Source: Adenanthera pavonina (Eukaryota; Streptophyta; Magnoliopsida; Fabales; Fabaceae). From it: a stretch of DNA of 64,000 bases. Numbering within the stretch: the stretch's first letter is position 1; each line of letters starts with the position of its first letter. Where the stretch lies: the NCBI GenBank assembly GCA_026686845.1, contig JAIVEN010000018.1, positions 11,875,001-11,939,000 on the forward strand. The letters run 5' to 3'. The notes under the pieces are model-generated. The model did not search any database. It was given only the letters and a program-made list of their open reading frames with translations, and was not told where the DNA came from. Shown here piece after piece: positions 1 through 12,400 of the stretch. The translations under genes and the position numbers were made by a program.

Positions 1-440
1 TTGGCTATTTGATTTGCTCCGTGGTTTTGGGTTTTCTATTTAATTACTGTATTTTGAAGACCGATCTCACTTTGATTCGATTTCTTTTTGTTGGCGTCTA
101 CATTGGGACTGAATTTTTGCTGGGGAGGGTCAATGTATTGGTTTTTTTTTTCCTTCCTTTACTTCTTCATAATTGGGAACTGCGCTGAGGCAATGCCGAG
201 CATTATGCGGAGTGGAATCGGGGTTTTAGGCGAAATATGCTGTTGTCTAATCTAAGCCGCCCGATAGCAGGTTTGAGCTGGGTCGTGCGCTTTGAGTGTT
301 TTCTAATTCTCATCGGGTTCTTCTTTTGTTAATCAATCTCTGTAAAGGATTTTATTATGTCTTATTTTCTGGTTTAGTCTCATTATTCTAAATTTGTTTA
401 TGATTGATTCTTTTACATTACTGCCCGTTGGTGTAAACAG
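1..440 (+). other. Non-coding lead-in to the TBC gene (5' UTR and/or intron)
   Basis: T-rich sequence ending in a clear acceptor (AAACAG at 435-440) directly before the first visible exon. I find no start codon here that splices in frame to that exon, so the initiator exon is probably further left. No promoter element can be called. Confidence 0.6.
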
Positions 441-3400
441 GGACGCCTATGGGTTTGCTGTGCGACCTCAGCACCTGCAAAGATACCGTGAATATGCTAA
501 CATATACAAGGTTTTATCATACTTTGGATTTGTAATTCCTTTCTTGTCAGTCTAACATATTCATATTTATGCATTTCCTCATTATATGTTATTGCGAGTT
601 GTTATTATCATGCAATTCCCGCCATAGATGCTGTCTTTGAAGAGGATTTTGTTTCATGTGTGACACTTGTGAGCTCTATTTTCAGGAGGAAGAAGAAGAA
701 AGGTCAGATCGATGGAAGTCCTTCCTAGACCGGCAAGCAGAATCTGTTCCTGTGGTTGAAAATAAATTAAATGTTGAGGAAGATGACAATGTCTTGGAGG
801 CTAAAGCTGGAGAGAAAGAAGCCTCAGAGAAGTGTGTTAATGGATATGAATCAAGCAATCAGAAATCTGATTCTGATAATACAGTTGATAATGGTGGTAA
901 AAAAGAGGAGTTGCCAGCATCTGGGGCAACAAAGATTCATAGAGTTGAACTATGGACAAAGATAAGACCATCACTTCGCACTATTGAGGATATGATGAGC
1001 AATCGTGTAAAGAAGTGTGTTGAAAGAAACAGGAAAAATGTGTTGAGAGATGAACAAATGTTTGGATCTGGGAAATCTCCACCTAATATTGATGATGCTA
1101 AGTCACAAAAAGGAGTGTGTGAGGAGGACTCTGATGATGAGTTCTATGATGTAGAGAGGTCAGATCCTAGCGTAGATGTGCCTTCAACCGATAGTGTGAA
1201 TGCCTCTGCAAATGGTATTTCTGGTGATGCAACACCACTGGAATCTTCATTTCCTTGGAAGGAAGAGCTGGAAGTTCTTGTTCGCGGGGGAGTGCCAATG
1301 GCACTGAGGGGAGAGGTACTCATTATAATCTTTAGATAACTTTTGTAGTGTTAATTTGTTCCTGGTGAGTTAGCCACTTGTTTGTTTTTGTGCTTTAGCT
1401 TTGGCAAGCTTTTGTGGGTGTAAGAGCTAGACGGGTAGAGAAGTATTATGAGGGCCTGCTAACTCCTGATAATGATTTTGGAAGTAAAATAGATCAACAA
1501 AGCATGCAGTCAACTGATAAAGATGGAAAAGCAAATGTAGATTCTGTATGTGTACCAGAAAAATGGAAAGGGCAGATCGAAAAGGTCTATACCTATGATA
1601 ATTCACTCACGTTATTGTGTTATTTTTTCTTCTTTTTTGTCTTAAGTTCCTCAACAGTCTTTTGTTGTTTGTGTAGGATCTGCCTCGAACATTCCCTGGA
1701 CATCCTGCTCTGGATGAGGATGGTAGAAATGCTTTGAGGCGATTACTTACTGCATATGCGAGGCATAATCCTTCTGTTGGTTATTGCCAGGTCCTTGCTT
1801 CTAGAAAGAGTCATAAGTTTTGTTTATCTCTGATATTTTTCAATAGGTTATGTTGTTATGATGGATTATTTGTCTTCAAAAGTATGACTGTCATCAAGTT
1901 AATGAGATGTCTAAATAAAACTTATGAAGACTTAAGTGAGCTGACCAAACTTAAAGTAACTTGTTCATGAACTTTGTCATTTGTCATTACCATATAATTA
2001 ATTACTTAAATATTTTGGATCTATCTTTCTGTTTGTATGACTCCTTGAATATTGGATCAAAACATTTTGGCTTTTTGAGATTTGGGAACCTTGTACACAC
2101 TGGCATCATGTTTAGTTCCATGATACTTCTGTTCAAACACAAGGATTAAAACTGCCATAATGGTCTATCCCGAGTGTGTCAAATAAATGTATTGTTTTTT
2201 GGGATGCAACTTTTTTATCTCAATGAAGTCAGTGGGTTGGAGTTATCCAGATTTAAACTAATCCTCTGATTACCATTTGCGATAAGGAAGTGGACATCCT
2301 CTGACTGATACTTGCATAATGGTTAGTGTTATCAAAGGCACTATGACACTTGCACTTGCTTGAGGGCAGAGGCAAGGTGCTCTAGATCTCCTTGCCTCTG
2401 AATTTTAAGGTGAGGTGCCTTCAGGGATGTGCTCACCTTTAGTTGCTAGGTTCACACCTTCATCCCAAGAACAATGCATGGAGGTTAGCACCTCAATTTT
2501 CATGTCTTATTGTTTCTGAGCTAACCCCATAATGATGTAAAAATTTGGAAGCTGCACAACATGGTTTTCTTAATGCATGTTTGTGGTGGTGGTTTGCCAC
2601 CCCAAAAGCACTACTGTGAGCTTCTGCTTTTGAGCAGAAGTGCTTTTGGGGTGGCAAACCACCACCCCAAACATGCACTATCAATTTAATTTACGGAGTA
2701 CCACATGTGTCAACTAAAGAAAAGAGGTATTATGGTTCTGTCTTTTTCTTTGAGTGAATGTGGTCTTAATTTTGTTGACATTTGCTTGGAAAGTGATAAG
2801 GACCATGGCATAGATGATTCTGATAAATTCTACTAGGGTTTCTTTTCATTTTCATATCAATTTTCAGGTTGCCTCACTTTTTTTGGTCTTTGAATGAATT
2901 TCTTATAATCAAAATTTATCTTGAAGATATCCTATTTTATTTTAATGTTATTCTTGATTAAATAGTTATTTTGACAATATTATGATTTGAAATTTCAAAT
3001 TCAAATTAGAGTATGTATATTTTTTATCAGGGAAAATTAATCTTTGCACTCAGTCTCATCACAATTATCTGTACTTTCTGTTAGCAGCATCTTTAATTCT
3101 ATTTTTACTATTTCCCATCAGTTCCTTTTCTGTATATAATTTTTTTTTCACTGTTTTAGTTCATTTCACCTCTGCAATGCATATGACTTATGAATCTTTT
3201 TTCTTTTTACTTTTTTTTGCATTAAATATGATTCATGTAAATCAACGTGGCAATGAAATGGTTAAAGCAAGAATTTTCAGTATTTTAATACATGTCTACC
3301 CAAGAATGAGTCACATAATACTTATACATTCATGACAGTTAACCCTCTGACTTAGCTTGTTGGAATCATTTAATTTACATTGCAGGCTATGAACTTTTTT

Positions 3401-6400
3401 GCTGGTCTGTTACTGCTTATGATGCCTGAAGAAAATGCCTTTTGGTAGGTCCAGAGATAGATATTTGATAAAGTTTTCAGAATATATAAAGTGTGACTGT
3501 GCTCCTTCTATAGTTTTGACTACAGGGAGAACATCAGTATAAGAATTTTTGTTTCTAATAAGCACTCTATCCTGAAGTAATGCCTGACTGATTGCTTCAG
3601 GCCTCTGTGGCATCTTTAACAACATTGTTAAGTATATCTGTCTTAATTTTTATATTTATTTCTTTGCAACTATGATTTTTCTCAGGACCTTGATGGGCAT
3701 TTTAGATGATTATTTTGATGGCTATTACTCAGAGGAAATGATAGAGTCTCAGGTGGTGTTTTCTATTTCATTCTATTTTATGTATTCATTATTACATTCA
3801 AACACATTTTAACTGCTGTTAGACATTTATTATATTTTCGTTCATTAGGTGGACCAACTTGTTTTCGAGGAGTTGGTGCGGGAGAGGTTTCCCAAATTGG
3901 GTTTGTATATTGTTGTCATTTATTTTTATCTCTCGTTTTGACCTAGTGGACTTAAGTTTTCAGTTTTGCTTTTGATTTCTTATGTCAATTTTACTTCTTG
4001 TGCAGTCAATCATCTAGATTACTTGGGAGTGCAGGTAGCATGGGTTACTGGACCATGGTTCCTTTCCATTTTCATGAACATGCTTCCATGGGAAAGTGGT
4101 CAGGTTTTATGCTTTATCTATTGAATTGTGTAGCATAGTCTTTTCTTGTGATTTGCCTAAAAACTTCTCATACATCATATTGTTCTTCATTAGATAGAGT
4201 TCTCGTCTGATTTATTGTAATACTTTGATTTCAGTTCTACGAGTCTGGGATGTGCTTCTTTTTGAAGGAAACCGTGTCATGCTGTTTAGAACTGCGCTTG
4301 CTTTGATGGAACTATATGGTACTGGGTAGAAAATTGCATTTTTATACTTTTATAACTGTTCTTTTTGTGTTCTGACATTATGCTGCCATTTTTTTTTTTT
4401 GGGGGGGGGGGGGTGGGGAACTGCTAACACAGGTTTTTTCTTTGTAATACTTAGTTTTGCTCTGTTTATTGTAGGCCCTGCATTGGTAACAAGCAAAGAT
4501 GCTGGAGATGCAATAACTTTACTTCAATCATTAGCTGGCTCGACATTTGATAGCAGTCAGCTTGTATTGACAGCTTGCATGGGTTACCAAAATGTAAATG
4601 AAGTCCAATTGCAAGAACTGAGAAATAAACATCGACCGGCTGTAATAGCTGCAGTTGAAGAAAGATCGAAAGGACTTAAAGCTTGGAGGGATTCTCAGGG
4701 TCTGGCATCTAAGCTATTTGGTTTTAAACATGATCCTAAATCAATGACAGAGACAGATAAAACAGAGCAATTATCAGCTATCCAAAATAATGGTAGTTTG
4801 TTATGTACAGAATCTGGTTCCACTAATGCAGATGAGATTATCATTAGTCTGACTGGAGATGGTGGGATAGATACTGTTCCAGATCTTCAAGAGCAGGTCG
4901 CTGTGCCTTTCTTGTTATCCTGATACACTGATTATATTAGATAATGAAGTTAAATGTTGGATTATGCACCTTAGTATTATGTCTAGATTCATGTTCATAT
5001 TATATTTTCTCCAATCAAACTATGAGTGTTTCACTAATAAATCGATTGAAACAATGATTGATTATAAATTTTATTAGATCATACGAAAATTTAATTATGA
5101 TATTTGATAAAGTGGTTATTTTAATTTTTAGTACTTCAAAGTAACCCAGAACCACCATTTTTTTGTGATAACTTGTATGCTTTGTTTAGTTTTGTAATGA
5201 TAAAAGGAAAAAAAAAGATAACCTTTAACTTTGAGATCATTATACTTCAACATCGATAGAGCAATATATATAAATTTCATCATATCTGTGAAAAGCACAC
5301 ACAGGTCTACAAGTGGTTTTATGGTAAATAGAGCATAGCTATTATATTATGATGTGCTCATATGTTATGAACTCCATGCAGGTAGCGTGGTTGAAGAGTG
5401 AACTTTGCAGATTGCTGGAGGAAAAAAGATCAGCTGTTCTCAGGTACTTGAAGTGGTGCATCGCACTATAGTCAGTACTGTTTGTGTTATTTAATCCTGG
5501 TCTTTTGAATTCTGCTGCCCTAAAATTATATAGAAAAGTTGAATTGATTCAAAACGAGAACAAACTCTTGCAATAATTAAGCATCAGTGTGTTCTACATT
5601 ATATCTTGGTCATTTGATAAGAATTGAAGCAGTGAAGCTATGTTAGAAATGTGAAGAATGAGTAGGTTAGCCTCAAGTTCTGTGCAGCTTGAGGGGGAGT
5701 CTTGGAAACCATATTTTTCTGCATATGATTGTTAGAAATTTGTTTTGATTACTTTTGCTGATTTTGTAGAGGTTTGTGTCTGCTACATTAGTGACTGATT
5801 TTGTGGACGTTTGTGTTCATTATTTTTCTTGATATTTGGCTTATTTCATGAGATTCTAGTGGCAAATGCATAATTCATTGTGGATTTACTGATTTTATGG
5901 GATTATAGTGGCAAAGTTGTTGCCACGGCCCCTATAAATAGTTTTCCATTTCATTCAAATGGACTAAGCTGTTCTAAACTTCATTAAGCTCTAAAGTTGG
6001 AAGCTTTTGATAGTGTGGAATCAATTGTAGATTTTGCTAAGTAGTGGGAGAAGTTAAATCCAAATTTTCAGTGTTAGTAATTTTGTATTTGGTTTCAAGA
6101 ATTCAGAGTTTTGGGGCTTGGTTGTTACTGTATAGTTTTTGGCCTCACTGTCCTGAGAGTTGAAGTTATTTATTTTTGATATCAGGGTGTGAACTTTTCC
6201 ATGATAGTTGGAATAATCATTTGTTCTATATATAGCATTAACACTTCTGATATCTGTGTCAGAGCGGAGGAGCTTGAAACAGCATTGATGGAGATGGTCA
6301 AGCAGGATAATAGGCGACAACTGAGTGCCAAGGTATATTATGCTAATTCCCCAAGGCAGTTCTATTTTTTCCATCATAATGTGCTGTTTGTATGGCAGGT

Positions 6401-9400
6401 CTTCCATTGTGATGTGTTACTTTGTTCAACTTGCTGTGATTGCTAAACTTGGCGTAGAACAGGAACAGGAACTCTATAAAATAACCAAAAAAGAAAAAAA
6501 CCAAAATTTATTGCATCAAACTTAATAAGCAAGGCAATCATTTTAAATGATTTGAGGCCTATTTATAGGAAACTTACATAAAAAAGCCCTATGCATTTCT
6601 AGGACCCAATAAAAAGCCACAATTTATCACCAAATCAAGTCCCAAAACATTTCTTAACTCATTAATTTAAAGTTTAAAATACGGGATATTACAATGTAGT
6701 TTCAGCATTGTTATGCTTCCAAAGCTTCAGGAGTTGTTGCTTGGGAAAATGAGTTCAATCATTTAACTCATTCAGAATGCTGATTTTGTTCATTAGGCTT
6801 TTGAAGCTGCTTTGAAATTTAAAGATTTGAAACCTGAATACTTGTAACCAGCTGCTGTGCAACTCATTTACAATGTACACATAAGATAGAAGGCAAAAGT
6901 AACCAAAGACCTTCAAAAACTCGAGTAAAATATGTTATCTTCATATCATTTTCAGGTTGAGCAGCTAGAGCAAGAAGTCTCTGAGCTTCAGCAGGCACTT
7001 GCTGATAAGCAAGAACAGGAAAATGCTATGCTTCAGGTCTCAAGTGTTTTTGGTTGTTCAATTATTTTCATACGGAAACTTATTCTTTTGCAAAGTTGAA
7101 AGAATTATTGCTGATCTTATAGGTCTTGATGCGGGTAGAACAAGAGCAGAAGGTCACCGAGGATGCTCGTAGGTTTGCAGAGCAAGATGCAGAAGCACAA
7201 AGATATGCTGCCCAAGTGCTTCAGGTTGCCTCTTCTTTTTTCTTTTTGTCTAATTCATTTTTTTTTTTTTGCCCTCATGTTTGTCCAGTATCTACTTCAA
7301 ATATTGGCTACACACCCATTCACGTGCATATACACACTTATTCCAAGGTGTTGGATTATGTTTTTTGTCTTCCTAACCTACTTTTGTTTTCAGGTCAAAT
7401 TAAATCAGCTACTAATCCATAGTTGGATAATTATACTGTATAAAACATACCAGCTATTTTTAAGCGTGTTGATCTGTTGGATGTGCTTTGGACACCAAAA
7501 CCACCATGACCCACTATTGACAAGTGTCCAACATGCTATTGTTTCTTTATTGCATTCTGTAGAGGTGGCTTGCAGTCTTACTTCTTCCGACCTACTTATT
7601 TCTAGGTTTTACAAAGCTGTTACAACATGCTCCTGATGTTGCAATCCTTTTACAAAAAGGATTTAAATGGTTGCAGTTTTGCTGATTTATATCAGTATTG
7701 GTAGTCTATTCTCTATTCATTTTATTATAATTAGTCAGTGTTGTCAAAAACATTAGATGGGTTAGATGCCAAATAGGTGATCATATCCCCCTGGGTGGAT
7801 CAATGTTGCCATCAAGAACAAAGCTAAGTTCTTCACAGTACAAGGTGTTTCAGCCGCTTTGGAGGTTACACATCTTCTGCAGTTTCTGCTGTGTCAAAGA
7901 ATTGGGCAACCCGTGAGTATTGGGCAGGTTTAGAGTGATTAATTGGATGATTTGTTGGGTCTGGCTGCTGCAATATAGCCCATATAATTCATCTTTCCAA
8001 TTTAGAATTGGACGTCTGCCCCATCTAATTTGATTTGCCCAATCCATGACCCATCTTTTTCCCTTGCCGTGAAAGTAGGTTTCATTTGCCATTAGGGAAG
8101 TGTCTTGTCGTCATTGGCCCTTCCAATGTTTTGCCTGAAGCTCTTCTCTGACGTAAATGTTTACTCTTCCTCTTACCTTTTTTAGCATAACCTTCTACTT
8201 ACCCACTCCGAGGTGTTTTTGGTGCTGATTTGTTGTTTTCAAACATTTGAAGAGACTCAAATTTAATCTCTTCTGCACATGATATTACAGTCTCACCATC
8301 AGCAACAAGCCCTTCTTCAGAGCTTTCTTCTTTGGCATATGATTTCACAGCCTCAACTCCAACCACAAGCTCACCTATAGAATTTTCTTCTCTGTCTTCA
8401 ATCTCGTGAGACAACAACTCTTCCTCAACTTCCATCTCTCTCAAGCTTTTGTGCTTTCATCAGCAAACAATTACTCTATATTCTCTATTTCGGCTTTCTT
8501 CTCTTCAATTTGCTCCTTTTTCTCAATTCATCCTCTATATCCTCCAGCAATCGTTTCACCTTTCTCAACGTTTCTATGGTCTTATCAATAGTTCGTTGAC
8601 ATTTCTCTAGCTTCGGTCTAGCAATGGTTCTCTCAAATTTCACACTAAATGTTCTCGGCTTCCTTCTTCCTGTATTGTTACTGCTCTAATACCAGTTGAT
8701 GGAACTCTACGCAATATAACTCAAAGAACAAGGATTTTGCTGAAGTGTAGGCCTAAATAGTGGCTACAATGGGAAAACACTAGAAAACACACACTGACAC
8801 CTTCCTCTAGTATTCAAAAGACCAAAGACTCGCATACATCATTCACTAATTGCTCACCTCTTATTGACCCCCAATACCCACAATATATTCCCATATACCT
8901 CTCTTTCTCTCTCTCTCACCCCTACATCACACCTCATGGCTCATGAATTAGTTACCAACTGAGCCCATTAGTTATGGGTCCAACAATGTTCTGCACATTG
9001 TGTTGAATATGCATTATATGGTTTCAAGGCCTATAAACTTTTGTGTATGTCTATAGGAAGATAAATTTTATTCTTATTTTTTTAATTGATAAATGTAACT
9101 AATGGTCTCTGAGCTATAAACTAGCCAACATCGAAGAATTCTCCTTGGCAAACTCTAGGTACATCCATGTCACAGCTCTTGCGATCTTGTTAGGGGACTT
9201 TGAGAAAGCATGCATATTTGGTGATGGAGAATGGATAATTAATATTTTAAAAAAAAATAAAGTATCAGGATATTTAGAATATCTCAGATTTAATTTGGTT
9301 TTATCATATTTTTAGGAATTATTAGGTTTTATATTATCTTTTATTTATTTTCTATTTTATGATTTCTTTTTGTTTAAGTTTAGGATAGATAATTCTAGAT

Positions 9401-12400
9401 TTTTCTTTTGCTTAAAGTTTAAGTTGTTTCCATTTAAGTGAGGGTCCTAGGGTCTATAAAGAGTCTAAAAATTATTTTCTTTGCATGTCTTGATTATTGA
9501 GTGGAGAAAGAGCATTCTGATACTCATATACAAGAACAAGGGCAATATTCAGAATTGTGCTAATTATTGGGGGAACAAAACTCATGAGTCATACTATGAA
9601 ACTTTGGGAAAGAGTGATTGAGCATAGGTTAAGAAAAGAGTCACTTATTTCAGAAAACCAATTTGGATTTATGCCAGGACGATCTATAACAGAGTCTATT
9701 TATTAAGGGGTTTGATTGAAATATACTAGAGTAAAGAGAGAGACTTGCATATGGTTTTCATTGATTTGGAGAAAACCAATGATAGAGTACCAAGAGATGT
9801 ATTGTGGAAAGTAATGAAGAAAAAAGGTGTTCGTGTAGCTTATATTCGAGTGATAAAGGATATATATGAGGGGACAACAAGTGTGAGAATTCCTGGCGGT
9901 GAGACAAAGGACTTTCCTATAAGGATAGATTTACATTAAGGATCTTCCTTAAGTCTATACTTGTTTGATTTGGTTTTGAATATTCTAACAGAACATATAC
10001 AAGAGGAAATTCCTAAGTGTATGCTTTTTGTAGATGATATAGTTTTAATTGAGGACTCAAGAGAAGAGGTCAACTCTAAACTTGCGTTATGGGGACATAC
10101 TTTGGAACCAAAATGTTTCTATTTGAATAGAAGTAAAACGGAATATATGCATTGCAAATTTAACAAGAGACCAGTTAGAAATGATTTAGAGGTAAAAATT
10201 GGAGAGCAAATCATTTCAGAAGTCTCAAAGTTCCAGTATTTGGAGTCGATTTTACAGAATGATAGTGAAATTGATGGGGATGTTATGCATAGAATACAAA
10301 CTGGGTAGTTAAAGTGGAGAAAAGTTTTAGGAGTGATTTGTAACCATAAGGTATTTACTAGACTTTTTTATCGGACTGCTATAAGACCAGCAATGTTATA
10401 TGGTAGTGAATGTTGGGCTCTAAAAGGGTAACAAGAGTATAAGATGAGAATAGCAAAGATGAGAATATTGAGATGGATATGTGATCATACAAAAATTGAT
10501 AAGGTACAAAATGATTGTATACGAGAAAAGATCGGAGTAGCACCTATCGAGGAGAAAATGATGGAAAATCGTTTAAGGTGGTTTGGGCATATACAAAGAA
10601 GAGGACAAGAGGAGCCAGCAAGGAGAGTTGATCAAATGACTTGGAGTCCTATTAAAAGGTATAGAGAAAGACCAAGAAGGACACTAAGAGTGACTTCTTG
10701 ATAAATGATTTATCTAAAGAGATGGTGTTTGATAGAATTCATTGGCGTTATATGATCCATGTTGCCGACCTCACTTAGTGGGATAAGACTAATGTTGTTA
10801 TTGTCATCTTGATTATTGAGTGGAATATTGAGTATTTTCAGTGATATATCTCTCTCTCTCTCGAGTTCTTCTATTTCTCCCTCTGATTCTCTTAATCTCT
10901 CTATCCTACCCGGATTCTTCTATTTCTCCCTCCTTTCTATCTACCCCTCTCCTTTCTCCTCTTTATGTCACCTTATGCTAGGGTGAATGCACACTTAGCT
11001 AAGGCATTTGCAACTTGGTTTGCTTCTTATTTGCACAGCTTCACTTGCACTTCCTTGCTTCATGTTTTCATATGCTTAATTACCTTGACTAGACCTGTCT
11101 TTGGGTGTGTGACTTAGAGATTCCTTAAGCATTTTGATAGCCTCAAGTTAGTCTTTCTCTAGTACAAGACGGCACACTCCTAGCTCCCACTCATGTTTAA
11201 GTCCCATTAAGCATGCTCATAGTTATGCATGCAAGTAGTTGCCTAATCCAGTGTTGAACATGAATCTGTATATAACACCTCTTCGTTGCTCTCTAATAAC
11301 CCCACCACAATCGACTCTACTTTCCTTCAGTCTACAAGTGTTGTCTACATTGATTTTAATTGTAGCTCCCTATGGTGCTCTTCGTTTAGTGTCCATCTTG
11401 TGAGTATTCTCCAATTGGCCTGTGTTGATTGATAGGCGAACTCTTATGGAATCAATTCAAAGAACCTACTTTGGTGTGTTAGACACTTGGATCGTTGTAA
11501 ACAAAAGATACTACAAACTGGACAGCAAAGAAGAATGATGAAAAATGTAGAAACGGTGAACACAACAAGCAAAACGAATTACAAACAAAAGAAAGATGTT
11601 GGTCTAAGTGAAATAGAACCAAAAGAATCGGTCTCTTGAACCTTAGTTTCAGTGATGCCACAAGGAATGACCGATTCCTTGATAAGTTATAGTTTCGTCC
11701 TATCACTCAAAGAATGTAAGAAAAACTCACAAAAGTCTGAAACTTTATTCATCCAAATCTGAAAAATGCAAAAAGAAGATACTTAAATATGTAAGGTAAA
11801 ATCTAACTTAATGAGTCTAGAAAACCTAATTAATTTGGGTTCAAGTAATTCTAATGGGATTAGGGGATTTTGGACTCAAATAAAACTCCTATTGGGCATA
11901 GGAAACTAATAAAATAAAGTCCCAAAAATAAAAAAACGAAAATTCAAAAGAAAATAATAAAAATAATACCTAAACCCTTATAAACATGCCACTACATTAA
12001 TGAAATCACATGTTTAGCACATGACATGCTTATTTACAAGGTAACATATTAAAAAGATTACTAACTAACTAATTGGGCTTTATTAATCAACAAAGTTCAG
12101 CCCATATTTAATAAAAATGAAATTAATAATAATTAAACCCATTAATCCCCAAGTCACATGCTCTTAAAGTGAGTCACATGCTGTTTAAAGGAGCTCTTTA
12201 TGTTATGCTTGAATCAGAAACTTCTATATATGTGAACATAGTCATGCCATTCTTGTGCTCTTGGGCTTCAAATTCACTTAAGTGCAGAGGCTCCATCTCA
12301 AGTTGCTTGTTGATCACACCATTCAAGACCTCTTTCATTGCCTTAGCCTTGGATCTCGTCATTGGGCCTTCTATGCCTTGTAATGGATCAATTGTCTTCC

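Noticed and set aside
7163..7636. 157-codon frame after the coiled-coil exon
   Set aside because: It is out of frame with the exon 7123-7224 and runs into intron 14; Phe/Leu-rich composition reflects T-rich intron sequence.
8199..8444. Glu-rich minus-strand frame as an independent gene
   Set aside because: It lies downstream of an LTR and primer binding site and has no known domain; treated as degenerate element interior.
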